Origin: Ancylostoma caninum
Lineage: Eukaryota; Nematoda; Chromadorea; Rhabditida; Ancylostomatidae
Assembly: GCA_037903475.1 (NCBI GenBank)
Contig: JBAJFG010000621.1
Span: forward strand, 2,356,001-2,420,000
Length of the DNA stretch: 64,000 bases
Reading direction: 5' to 3'
Shown here in pieces: positions 33,991 to 44,761 of the stretch. How positions within the stretch are numbered: position 1 is the first letter of the stretch; every line of letters starts with the position of its first letter. The position numbers and the translations under genes were made by a program. Below the pieces are notes generated by a model that was given only the letters and a program-made list of their open reading frames with translations, searched no databases and was not told the origin of the DNA.

Positions 33991-35384
33991 TTGATTAGAT
34001 ATCTCGGTAAGCAACCGTCGTCGGGGGATGGAACAGGGACACAGTCTTCTTCAAAGAACTTCTTTATCAAGAAAACGGGCGTATTGAACAAATGCAACAG
34101 ATAAACAATTGGGAACAAGAACAATTGGGTGGATGTCCAAAGGAAGAAAACAACAGAAGACTGGTGCCGGCTTTCGACACCACGACAGCAGGTAAGAAGG
34201 AAGGAATTCAAGATTCGCGGGGGTGAGGCCGCCGCTCCAAGAAGTTCGAGTCGCGAATCCCTACGAAGATTCGAAACGCGCGTCTCTCGGGTTGGTTGAG
34301 TATTCGATAAGTTTTCGCGCCGGGACCAGTTGTAGACCACATGGAATCTATAGATCACGCGAGTTTCATTCATACTACTGTAAATGAACCAGAAAAGTGA
34401 GATGCACACAACATCTCTAACCCTACGACTCATTCCTACTACATGCCCCCTCCCCCATGATGGCGTCCCTTGCCATCCTACTCCGTTTCCGAGGAGGTCT
34501 GAAGGCGGGCTGCTCGCCTTGCCTCGGCCCTCTTCCTTGCACGCCTGCGATTGCGTGGATTCTGTTGATGTGGTTGCGACGGCTCATCTGGGTCGCGGCA
34601 TAGCACATAAATCTTCCAGCTGGCAGTTGTGCACCTTTTCTTCCGACTTATATGGGCGTTTGGCGCATCTTACTTCAAGACCTTCCAGCTCTGGCAACTG
34701 CACTTCTGCTCCAAGCTCTCGTTGCCATGCTGCTAGCATCGTCCTGCACTGGGCAACCGTAAAGGTCATTTCCTTTCCCATTTCAAATGCTCCCAAGGCT
34801 AGACAGGACTCTGTGCCAGCAAAAGTTGCTGCTACCGGTAGGAAGTGCTGGATCAGAAGTCGGCACGCGGGTTTCTCGTTCAGGACATCGGTAACTGTGA
34901 TATTCGTTTGTAAATGAAAACAACATCAGACGGCACCATCATCCTTTTAAAACGCTGGAACTGCAATGGCGCCACTATTGTCAGTTTCGGCTTCGCTTTC
35001 ACAATGCTCTGACGTTGATCCGCGTCGTTCCACTTGAAGAAACTGAGTTTCCATGCTCGCCCAAACATAGAGCGAATGTTTAGAGTAACATCTCTAACCC
35101 TACGACTCATTCCTACTACACTGGCGCAATGCGAGAACACTGCCACAGGTTCACAATAAAATTGACATTTCACAGTAAAAATGAGAAGCAACAGATTAAT
35201 ACTCCACAATAACATCGGATCACTTCGGCCGACGTCTTTTCTCTAACTGTGGCAACGTTTAAAGAGGAGGCCGACCTGGCGATTGGTACAGAGTAGTACA
35301 TTGTGTGACTTGCGACATGCAGCACAAAGTACCCCACAGTCCCTCTTTTTAATGTGCAAGGGCTTCAGACATTTTACACCGTAA
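33991..35384. other. Segment between the J repeats
   Basis: Minus-strand frames at 35215-34880 and 34796-34584 look weakly coding (for example TFTVAQCRTMLAAWQREL, then a basic stretch), but they lie in different frames and I do not recognise them. A perfect 34-bp direct repeat (34410-34443, 35087-35120) lies inside. Confidence 0.4.
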
Positions 35385-35592
35385 AATAGCTTGGCGCCTT
35401 GAAGGCGAAAGGGTGGCACCTTTTATTTTTACTATGGGGGGAAAGTTTACGCCTGCACAGCGAGTAAACGGTTCAGTGGTAGATCTTTTCATCTGCAACA
35501 TTGCGCTATGTGCATATGAAATAAAAGTGGCCACCTGAACCCGCCCCAAAAGGCGCAGTCCGGTTGCCCAGTTGACCAGCAATTGATGAGTT
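35385..35592. repeat. ~205-bp direct repeat J, copy 2
   Basis: See copy 1 at 33776-33990. The pair could be old LTRs or a segmental duplication. Confidence 0.75.
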
Positions 35593-36720
35593 CTGGCACA
35601 ATGCCAGAAGAGACGTATTTTCTCCACCTTGGCGCGTGATATCAGAAAGTTTTCGTTAGAATTCTCTTCAACATTATGTGCCATAGTGTAGAAGGGACGT
35701 CTGTTAGAAAGCCTTCACAGTACATAATGACAGTTCCAGTTTTCAATCAAAACCACAGTGATCTTGATGGTTGGCGGTGCCAGCTCCACACTTCCAGGAA
35801 TTACTGCAAATATGTACATATGTCACAGAAATAAGTTATTAGAGTTATTCCACGTGAGCATCGGAACCAAAATTTTTCCTAAGGACTTTCTATGTACATA
35901 GCACTTACTGCTCAGAGAATGACGAAAAACCAATATTATCTCAAAGGCCAATTTCCTGTACCTTTTCTGATATTGAGGTCAATTTTTGTTCCCGGTATGT
36001 GTAGTTATTGTAGAAGATTTGATTTTCATCACTGCATTAACACTTCTTTATTCCGCTAACACAATTTCCTGTTGCACATAGAATGAACGTGGTACAACAA
36101 AGTTGGCTCACACCGAGGAACTCTACTGTAAAAAAGATATCCTTTGTATATAACCATTCCTTTTGTACATTTTTATAACAGAAGTAATCATCCAGAATTT
36201 ATTTTTTAAGTCAATGTCTCGCAACGTCGCCCATGAAACCAGGAACTTGCAGTGGTTTATCTCTTAAGCTAGCGTGAGAGGCACGCACTTATCGACAAGG
36301 TGATGTAGCTTTTTACAAAACCGAGAGTACAAACCAAGGAAAGATTTATTTATTGGAATGCTCTTTTTTTGTTGCAGAGAAGTTGATATTGCGAGATCTC
36401 CATAAAAGATATTAACTGTGTTGGTGCCGCAGGTCAGGCATGGTCTGAGGAAGCATCGATGAATTGGTCAGGATCAGGAACAAAATTAAAGGCAGCACCC
36501 ACGATAATCTTCATCTCTGAACTCTTCAGTGTTTTCGACCCTCAGCTATAGTCCCGTTAATTCTGCGATGCAAGTGCATTCGGAGACCCCACATTCGCTG
36601 AGATATTACAAGTAGAAGTTCAGTGCAACAGTACAATCCAATCGGCTGGTACGAGTTGTCGCGCTCATCGAAAGTGGCGTTGGAGCGCGACAGTATCACG
36701 TCTCAGCTGATTTCTTTGTT
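35593..36720. other. Unassigned intergenic DNA
   Basis: No gene supported. TTAAAGGCAGCACCCACG at 36491 is a terminus of the AGGCAG repeat family, without a clear partner nearby. Confidence 0.4.
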
Positions 36721-36724
36721 GAAA

Positions 36725-37885
36725 TCACCGTGGATCGAGGGAGAGTGAGTTTTCAATATTTTGTCTTCTTGTATTCCAAAATTCATTGGGGTAGGGGAGG
36801 ATATTTTTTGTTTCTATCTTTGCTGTTGTTGTTTTTTTATTCTTCTTCAACAGAACCGTGTCCAGGCACGGTTCTGTCAATTTTTTTTGTTTTTCGCATA
36901 GTTTTTCTCTTCTTTTAGGTCCACTCCATCGCGCCGGCTGCCCCCGCCGCATCATTTCCTCTCCAATCGGGTGAGCCTTTTCTCTTTTTGTTCTCTCGTG
37001 TCTTTTTTCGTCACCAGTATGGTTTCTGATTGTTTGTTTCTTTGATTTTGTTCTGTTTCACTGCTTTTCATCAACAGAACCGTGTCCAGGCACGGTTCTG
37101 TCATTTTTTTTTGTTCTTCGCATAGTTTTTCTTTTCTTTTAGGTCCACTCCATCGCGCTGGCTGCCCCCGCCCCATCATTTCCTCTCCAAACGGGTGAGT
37201 CTTCTTCCTTTTTCTTTTCATGCGGTCATTTTCGTTATCAAAATGGTTTCCAATGTTTTTATTTCTTCGGTTTTGTTGTTTTTCTTTGTGTTTCTCCAAC
37301 AAAACCGTGTCCAGGCACGGTTCTGTCATTTTTTTTTGTTTTTCGCATAGTTTTTCTCTTCTTTTAGGTCCACTCCATCGCGCCGGCCGCCCCCGCCCCA
37401 TCATTTCTTCTCCAAACGGGTGAGTCTTCTTCCTTTTTGTTCTCTCGTGTCTTTTTTCGTCACCAATATGGTTTTCTGGTTGTTTGTTTCTTTGATTTTG
37501 TTCTGTTTCACTGCTTTTCATCAACAGAACCGTGTCCAGGCACGGTTCTGTCATTTTTTTTTGTTCTTCGCATAGTTTTTCTTTTCTTTTAGGTCCACTC
37601 CATCGCGCTGGCTGCCCCCGCCCCATCATTTCCTCTCCAAACGGGTGAGTGTTCTTCCTTTTTCTTTTCATGCGGTCATTTTCGTTATCAAAATGGTTTC
37701 GAATGTTTTCATTTCTTCGGTTTTGTTGTTTTTCTTTGTGTTTCTCCAACAAAACCGTGTCCAGGCACGGTTCTGTCATTTTTTTTTTGTTTTTTTGCAT
37801 GGTTTTTCTTTTCTTTTAGGTCCATTCCATCGCGCCGGCTGCCCCCGCCCCATCATTTCTTCTCCAAACGGGTGAGTCTTCTTCC
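36725..37885. repeat. 225-bp tandem array of exon-like cassettes (5 units, AB-type 450-bp higher order)
   Basis: Unit starts recur every 224-227 bp (ATCATT marker at 36951, 37175, 37400, 37625, 37852); units 1/3/5 and 2/4 are more alike. Each unit contains a hairpin (AGAACCGTGTCCAGGCACGG), a long T/C tract ending TTTTAG, a 52-bp block (GTCCACTCCATCGCG...CCAAACGG) and then GTGAGT. The period is divisible by three, so the minus strand stays open for 282 Lys-rich codons; I treat that as an artefact. Confidence 0.85.
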
Positions 37886-37992
37886 TTTTTGTTCTCTCGT
37901 GTCTTTTTTCGTCACCAATATGGTTTTCTGATTGTTTGTTTCTTTGATTTTGTTACTGCTTTACTTTCTGTTACTGCGTTTTGTTTTTCAAT

Positions 37993-38092
37993 CCCCTCCC
38001 TACCCTACTGATGAGCCTCGGGGAGGGGCTTTCTTCCTTGTTGTTGCTTGTGTCGAGGGTTCAGAGGCGAAACACACTCATTTGCATGTGTG
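37993..38092 (+). ncRNA. Hairpin related to the 269-bp direct-repeat hairpin; hammerhead-like core
   Basis: CCCCTCCC (37993-38000) pairs with GGGAGGGG (38021-38028); the loop holds CTACTGATGAGCCTCG, nearly the same loop as in the direct repeats (minus strand CTACTGACGATCCTCG). Alternatively CTGATGA (38008) is followed by GCCTC pairing with GAGGC (38064-38068), then GAAA and a CACAC/GTGTG stem, which resembles hammerhead stems II and III. No stem I partner was found. Confidence 0.4.
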
Positions 38093-38159
38093 TTCATTCA
38101 AAATGATTTTTTGTCTATTTGTTTCCAAACTTTCATTTCTGATTATTTGTAACGAATAA

Positions 38160-39159
38160 AGTTATCTTCTCGAATAAATTCTTTGTTAAACACATGAATT
38201 ATGTAGCATGGATCATGGATGGAGCATATGTGTAATGTACGCAACATCCTCAACAAAAATCTTTATTATACCAAATCTCTTCATCCACAACATCAGTGCT
38301 AGAACTGGACTCCTAAACGGAAAAAATAAAAGTGATTGCTAAGTTTTCTGAAACAAGTCACAACATGGTAGGAAATCGCACCCTAAAACCGACGTATCCA
38401 CTCTGTGATGGATACGCCTCCATTATCGCTTTTCGTACGCATGCTGGGATTTCCAGTCTTTTCCCCAAACCAACATGTCCATAGGCCCAGAGGACGAAGC
38501 ATCTGTACGCATAGTACCGATATCTCCTGAATAATGCTCATCTTTCGTATCATAGAACAACCTAACAAAAATTATAGCACGTGCCGTGGCTCGTCCATAG
38601 TGCTTGAAGTACTACTTTTAGGTCCACACTCGAACCTCTTATTCTCTATCCATAGAGAGATTCCCTAAAAAAAGTTGAGACGGTTTCCTTGATTATGTAA
38701 AAATGTATTTTCTCTTCATTACCTCTTTATCTAGAACAAACTTTTGGAAAGAGGGGTGCTCGACAATGCACCGGCCTGAGACACTCTTCAACTTCTCCGA
38801 CACCCTTGTGAACACCTCAGTGTGTACTGAGGTGTTCACATCCACCAACTCTTGGCAGCACACGTTTTCTCTTGTCATAGGGAAGGCTACACATGTGCCA
38901 CATGTGCACCAACGCGTGTTGGCTGAACGAGAAGGTTCGAACCTCCTGTTCAGCAAACGGCAGAATCTGAACGATTTCGTTTTCAGGAGATGCATGTACA
39001 GAATATAATGGCTGCATTTACAGGGAATCGCCGCTCGTATCCTGAGAAGTACAGTAATTTCGCCTCCTGTATGTTTCCAAAACATACGATGAGTCCGGAT
39101 TCCCTATGGCCACCGGGCACACTTCACCTTCCCCATCCGAACTGTCCGAACCCTGAGAC
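38160..39159. other. Unassigned intergenic DNA with a perfect palindrome
   Basis: GTGAACACCTCAG (38808-38820) is mirrored exactly at 38827-38839 around TGTGTA. No gene supported. Confidence 0.5.
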
Positions 39160-39655
39160 ATGAGAAAAATCGATAAATCGATATTTTCGTGCAGCGTGCC
39201 CATCAGATTCGTGCACAGCACATGGCATAACCCCAGCAGGCATGTTTTCGGTGTCGCTCGCGAAATTTTTTGAAAAATCGATAAAATCGATAAATCGATA
39301 TTTTCGTGCAGCGTGCCCATCAGATTCGTGCACAGCACATGGCATAACCCCAGCAGGCATGTTTTCGGTGTCGCTCGCGAAATTTTTTGAAAAATCGATA
39401 AAATCGATAAATCGATATTTTCGTGCAGCGTGCCCATCAGATTCGTGCACAGCACATGGCATAACCCCAGCAGGCATGTTTTCGGTGTCGCTCCGAAATT
39501 TTTTGAAAAATCGATAAAATCGATAAATCGATATTTTCGTGCAGCGTGCCCATCAGATTCGTGCACAGCACATGGCATAACCCCAGCAGGCATGTTTCCA
39601 GTTTTGCTCCCATAAAATTTTGAAAAATCGATAAAATCGATTCGGCAATCGATAA
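39160..39655 (-). repeat. 116-118-bp AT-rich satellite, about 4 units
   Basis: Units begin with ATCGATAAAATCGATAAATC and include CCCATCAGATTCGTGCACAG, ACCCCAGCAGGCATG. Inverted and diverged relative to the 120-bp units at 20905-21300: both share GATTTTAT.GATTTTTC, GGGGTT and CACGAATCT / CACAAATCT when aligned. Confidence 0.9.
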
Positions 39656-39659
39656 TTCT

Positions 39660-40360
39660 TGAAAACATCTAGTGTATAACAGCTATCCGCTAACAAATGA
39701 CAAGTGTGCCAAATTTGCTCCCAATTTGTTGCTTCACCCAGATTCTAATTTGATACATGCAAACATGCAGATACATTTCCACGTTCACATGCTCATTCAT
39801 ATGAAAGGAACACTTGCCTCTTTCTCCTCCATCCTACCTCTTTTTGAGGTCTCAGGCACTAATGACGTCGAGCTTCTCTTTCCAGCGTGACGTTGCGAAG
39901 GCATTGCAACAATATTCCCTCTATAAATACAACGATAAGTGTAAGAAGTAGTAAATTGTGTTTACCAATAACGACACGTATATATTTACGAATAAGGATT
40001 TCTCTGGACTATAGGTGACCATTCTCAAAAAGAATGAAACAACAACAATGTAAAAAAGCAAAGAAAAACGAGAAAAAACAAGACCATGCGGGAGATGCCT
40101 TATATGGCAGGCATGAATCAGCTGATAGAACACGGCGGCATTGATCACATCCCCTGCGGCGACAACACAGTGAACGGATCACTCGTCCAATTTCTATCGG
40201 CCGCTCGGATTAGGCAATTTCAAAACTGGGGATTTTGCAACTTTCGTTAATTTTTAACACTGTATCTGGAATCAGTGGACTCAGTTAGCTAAGAAAAAGT
40301 AAAAGTTCAAGAGGCAAAAATTTCCGTGGGTGCTGCCTTTAAGCCAACATGAACCACATG
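39660..40360. other. Unassigned intergenic DNA
   Basis: Nothing supported except a TTAA-type terminus (CGTGGGTGCTGCCTTTAA) ending at about 40342. Confidence 0.4.
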
Positions 40361-40648
40361 TACAGGGTACGTGAAAAGTACTGACCACTCGAAAAGGAGC
40401 TATCACTTAGTATGTATAACGAATGTAATCTTCAAATTTATATAGAAATGTGAAGAACAAATGCATAAACCAAATTCCATTATTTTCGTTCTATACGGCC
40501 GCTTCTGGTCCTAATGCACTGATGAAGACGACGCGGACAGACATCCATGCTTCGCTGAAGGTACTCTTGATCTAGTTCCTCCCAGTCTTCATTCGAAGCT
40601 GCTTTCGATCAGTTGAGTGAACCTTGTAAGATGAGCAGGTCTTGCTAC

Positions 40649-41580
40649 CTAAAATGCGCTACCCAGAGTAGTGCATAGGGTTCGGATTAGGACTATTTGA
40701 AGGCCACTCCCCAGATTGAGTGAAATCATACAGACTGTTTTTGCACTGCTGCTGCACAGTCCGAGCGTGTGAGAGGGCGCACCGTCCTGCTTTAAAGGCA
40801 GCATGAGTCGAAATCCTCGACTCGGACCTGAGCTGCGAACGCTAAAGTAGGCGTCGCGCACATCACGAATCTGCAAGAAACACACACAGTAACAACTTAC
40901 CTGCAGAAACCGGCGAAGTGCCGTCGCGTGCACACCCGGCCGGCCAGTGCTTCGGAGGGCCCGACGCGCCAGCTTACGCATTTTAACTCATGCGGGCTGC
41001 TACCGATTCCCTTTCTCCGTGCTGGGACCCATTTGCGCACGCAGGGCGCCGCCGGAACACTCGCCAGCGCACGGAAGGCAGCATCGCGTTTTCCCGACTT
41101 TCTCGGGTGTTTTACGCGATTTCACCGCCGGATATGAGCAATACACCCCCAAAAACCTCAGAATCCGGCGAAATTACAAACACTATGGTTTCGACTGGTA
41201 CTGCCTTTAACAAATATGAATTTGATCCAGAGTTGGACATGAGCCAATGTTCGACCTGTTCGATCACCACATCGTTAAGGTATTTGTGCCGATTGGTTTT
41301 AGTTCCAGAATCCACAAAATCAACGGTGACTTGCCGTTTTTCGTTATGCGGGCGAAGACCATAAATAACGTTGGCCGGCTTGGAAGTCCTGGGTACAATC
41401 CCACCCACAGAATTAGCGACTTTACGATCTTTGGTAAGGATCCTGTTGTTTTGCGTATTCACAACAGAATCAACGGTGAAGATTTTCTCTTGGAAAAGAC
41501 GAAGCGTCTATGGCGGTTTTTTGAGGCTCGCTTCAACAGCTCTTTGCAACGGGCCACCCTTTCTGCCATTTTTCGCTAAC
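40649..41580 (-). pseudogene. Mariner transposase, decayed and interrupted
   Basis: Minus-strand pieces in family order: RCKELLKRASKNRHRRFVFS, then in another frame EKIFTVDSVVNTQNNRI (the FSDEK-F motif with its first Asp lost), VPRTSKPANVIYGL (usual SVMVWG region), FVDSGTKTNRHKYL, and after the nested MITE QDGAPSHT (second catalytic Asp block) followed by decayed sequence. At least one frameshift and the MITE insertion disable it. The N-terminal helix-turn-helix half is not recognisable. Confidence 0.82.
40792..41210. mobile_element. TTAA-flanked MITE nested in the mariner
   Basis: Starts TTAAAGGCAGCATGAGTCGA and ends TCGACTGGTACTGCCTTTAA, partly inverted. Removing it with one TTAA leaves the transposase frame continuous into QDGAPSHT, so TTAA is the target duplication (piggyBac-type). 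Interior is GC-rich without a gene. Confidence 0.85.
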
Positions 41581-42079
41581 GTAAGAAGCGGATTTTGTAG
41601 CTTTTGATGTTCATCTTCTTGAGTACGGTTTCCTAACTGAGAGATCCCTGATCCGTAGATCGATCCCTGGCCATTTTCCTCATCAAGAGCTTAGGTCTGA
41701 GTTTATTTGACATTCGGATCTAATCACTATTGGCTTTCGGAAGTGCAATAAGTGGACAGCCCGGCTGATGACGATCCCCAATCTGGCACTCTCTTGAAAA
41801 GGTTTACTTTGCGTTGAACAGGTTGACTTTGCGGCGAAGAATTCCCTGGAAGAATGCAGGGCGTTCTGGCGATCTACTATGTCTTCATGCCTGCAAGGTG
41901 CAAGTCTACGATGAATGTGGAGCACCTTTGAAGGAACACCAACAACCAACAAGAGCGGAAAACAAATATAAAGTAAGATGGTCAATGCCACAAAAGAATA
42001 CAAAAAAGGAGAAATTCCTTGAAATGAACAATTTCTATACAAAAGTCTTAGGCAGTCAATACTTTTTACGCACCATGTA

Positions 42080-43861
42080 GGTGTGACAAAGAAGTTTCTA
42101 GGTTTATGACTTTAAAATGAGATCGGCATCCATAACATCTTGAATCGTGTTTCTTTGGGTTTGTCACAGACCAGCTAAAGGCAGCACTTACGGAAATTTT
42201 CACTTATGAATTGAGTCGCTGGCTAGGTTGCCAGAGAATCACAACATGTAGAACATCAAGAATAGCCACCTACGTGAGGAGATATTGCTGTGGATGTTGT
42301 CATTGTGGACGCGAAGGTTACATGTGTTTTTTTCAGTCGAAGTGTTCCTCTGTCCTCTTGACTATCGCGCTGGCTCTGGCAGATCCGTTGTAACCACAAA
42401 TCGTCGTCCTTCAACCACCTCAGCAGAGCGGTCACTTTTTTGCCGACTCATGTTAATCAAATTCATAGAGGGTTTTCTTTGAATTTCCATCCACTGTGTC
42501 AGCATACATAGTTCTTCGTGGAAAAATGTGTGTTGGAACTGAAGATAAGACGAGAAATCTTTCGCTGTCACACTCGCAATGTTAACAACTCATCCAGTTT
42601 TCCTTCCAAATCTTCTGAGGTACTAATGTTGTGGAAATTGAGGTGAGCGAACCGACCATCTATGGTCACTGCGGCAAGGCTATGGAAAATCTGGTGGAAA
42701 AGTGTGCTGATAATGGAGATGTGTAAACGTCCAAGCAGGATACCAATGTTTACGAGGCATCCTATGACGCGGGATGACGATCCTGTGCGGTACAGACTCT
42801 GAACAACCGGATTTTTATTTATTACATCGATTTAAAATCGCTGAGCCGAAAGAATCTCTTTTTAGCAAAGCAGAGGCGATGTAAAAGCAAAATCAAGAAT
42901 GCTATAAACACTCTTAAAAATAGATCAAATTGGCCATATAGGCAGGCTATTGATGAGCAGGGCAAGAGGTCTCACCAAGGAAACCTTACTGTGAAGAAAG
43001 TATTTGAAACATGCCCAATAGCATGAGGCTAGTTGGAGCATGTTGGCACTTCGGCACGCAGGTATGCCAGCTGAAACACCTGCGGAAGTGACATGTCGGA
43101 TGAGCGAAAACACGAAAACCTGTCAAAGAGGCATGGCACATTCCAGCATAGACCTGACTTTTATCTCTTTATCTCTTTTGCTTGGGAAATTTGATGAGTC
43201 TCAGCCAGATTTCAGTGAGTATCTATTGCGAAAGATAAAACCACCAAGAGTTAGAATTGAGAGGTGAAATGCTACTTCAGCCTTCAAAGTTAGAGTGTCA
43301 AGAGTGGACTGATGAACATTCCTTTGCAGTCCTACATCAGCGGGTGGTGAAAATCTTATGAATTCTAAAGTTATATAAGGCTTTCATACTTTTATTGTCT
43401 GTTCAGCTTTCTTTTCGTTCATGGACCTTATGCGAAAACTAAACATGAAAGTAGGTTTCCTTCAACACTCATCAGTAATGCTAAGGAGACTTACTAAATT
43501 GAATTTGGTAAGTGTTATCTTATATGTGCGCATATTTGCTGAATTCTTACCTATTGAATGTTCAAAGATAGAAATTACATCTGGATTTATGATTAATACA
43601 CATTCTTCGACCAAATGCGCGTAAGATGTATCATGTATCACCCTCATTTTACTAGCCAAATATTTCGTTTAATATCAGCGTGTTTAACAACAATGTGTGA
43701 CATGTTCTCGCGTATAAGACGATGTTGTTGAACCTTCCTTTACTGCACCTTTTCGAGCTTCTCATGCCTTAGGGTCATTCCATTTGTGAACTGAGAACCG
43801 ATAACTGGTTCTGCTGAGGAGTTTCTTTTGTAAGCGTCACATACCGGGAACTGCTACTTCA
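42080..43861. other. Unassigned intergenic DNA
   Basis: No gene supported. An AGGCAG-type terminus (CTAAAGGCAGCACTTACGGA) lies at about 42175. Confidence 0.4.
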
Positions 43862-44761
43862 GGGCCGGTAGTAATCCACCCCGCAAGTTGCCAACTCGCG
43901 GTGGCACCAGGGTGCGACATCAGTGGCAGCCGGAACGGTGCGGAGGCACCTCAATCAATAAAAACTCCTGAATTTTGCAACTTTACCTCACACGGGTGCT
44001 ATCCCTGTGACCTTGTTTTACCCCCAGGTACAGTGTTCAGATGTCCTTGTTTCAAACAGCCGTGCGCGAATATTCGGAAACTCCAGCTGCCTACGAGATC
44101 GCGATCTTCTTGGGCGCCACCAAAGCTGCCACCTCAAGGTGGCAACGTAGGTGGCAGCAGGCGAGTGCGACGAGAGAGTGTGTAAGGAGAGAGGTTTCCC
44201 CGTCGGCAGGTCGGACATGCCCTGGGGCATGTCCGAGGTCGTACCTCGTCGAGAACTTCAACAGAGATCGAGGGGATTCACCCGACTATATTGTATTATT
44301 AAGAGACACCTACGATAATGCTGCCAAGGGTTAGCGAGAACAAAGATTAACCTGATGGCACAAACAGACCTCAAACTAGATAGGAAATCGGAGCAAAATT
44401 AATAATATGGAGAAATGAACATGCTTGAGTACAATAACAGTTGATTTCAGCACCTCTACCAATACCATACACACTGCTGTGAGATGAGATACCAAAAATC
44501 AATCAAAATCTGATCTGGTTGGTGTTTGTGTTGAGATTCAATCGCACGTCACAACGTGTTGACATGGCCAAGTGGTTCAGTCGCTTGCTTTTGATCGCGC
44601 TATAGTGGGGTTCGATCTTGTGAGCGTCGCTAGGTTTTGCAGCCATAATGGAATGCCGCATCTCACACCTACTTCGCATCCAAAGTTGCCACCTTGTAGG
44701 CAGTGTTGCCGTCATGGTGGCAACGTTGATACCAACTTGCGGGGTGGATTACTACCGGCCC
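43862..44761. mobile_element. 900-bp MITE-like element with ~30-bp inverted termini
   Basis: Left GGGCCGGTAGTAATCCACCC, right the exact complement GGGTGGATTACTACCGGCCC; identity continues through CGCAAGTTG. The interior has internal inverted pieces (TCGGACATGCCC / GGGCATGTCCGA at about 44211-44237) and a tRNA-like stretch at 44566-44632. No transposase. Confidence 0.85.
44566..44632 (+). other. tRNA-like (SINE-type) sequence inside the MITE
   Basis: TGGCCAAGTGGTTCAG resembles a Pol III A box and GGGTTCGATCT, about 45 bases on, a B box. The stems do not close into a good cloverleaf, so a tRNA pseudogene or SINE head is more likely than a functional tRNA. Confidence 0.35.

Larger units (their letters stand above)
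40361..42079 (-). mobile_element. Decayed mariner-family transposon
   Basis: Inverted termini TACAGGGTACGTGAAAAGTA and (complement) TACATGGTGCGTAAAAAGTA, with TA at both ends. Transposase remnants lie on the minus strand. A 419-bp TTAA-flanked MITE (40792-41210) is nested inside. Confidence 0.85.

Noticed and set aside
34384..34917. 177-codon plus frame as a gene
   Set aside because: Composition is that of a chance frame opposite weak minus-strand coding-like sequence; no motif recognised.
36952..37800. 282-codon lysine-rich minus-strand frame
   Set aside because: It follows the 225-bp tandem unit (75 codons) and reads the complement of T-rich tracts; no evidence for a gene.
37993..38092. 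Complete hammerhead ribozyme at 38 kb
   Set aside because: Stem II and stem III can be drawn around CTGATGA and GAAA, but no stem I pairing was found and a competing 8-bp hairpin encloses the core. Kept only as a hairpin with a hammerhead-like core.
44566..44632. Functional tRNA gene
   Set aside because: Acceptor and anticodon stems do not pair well; only promoter-box resemblance remains.
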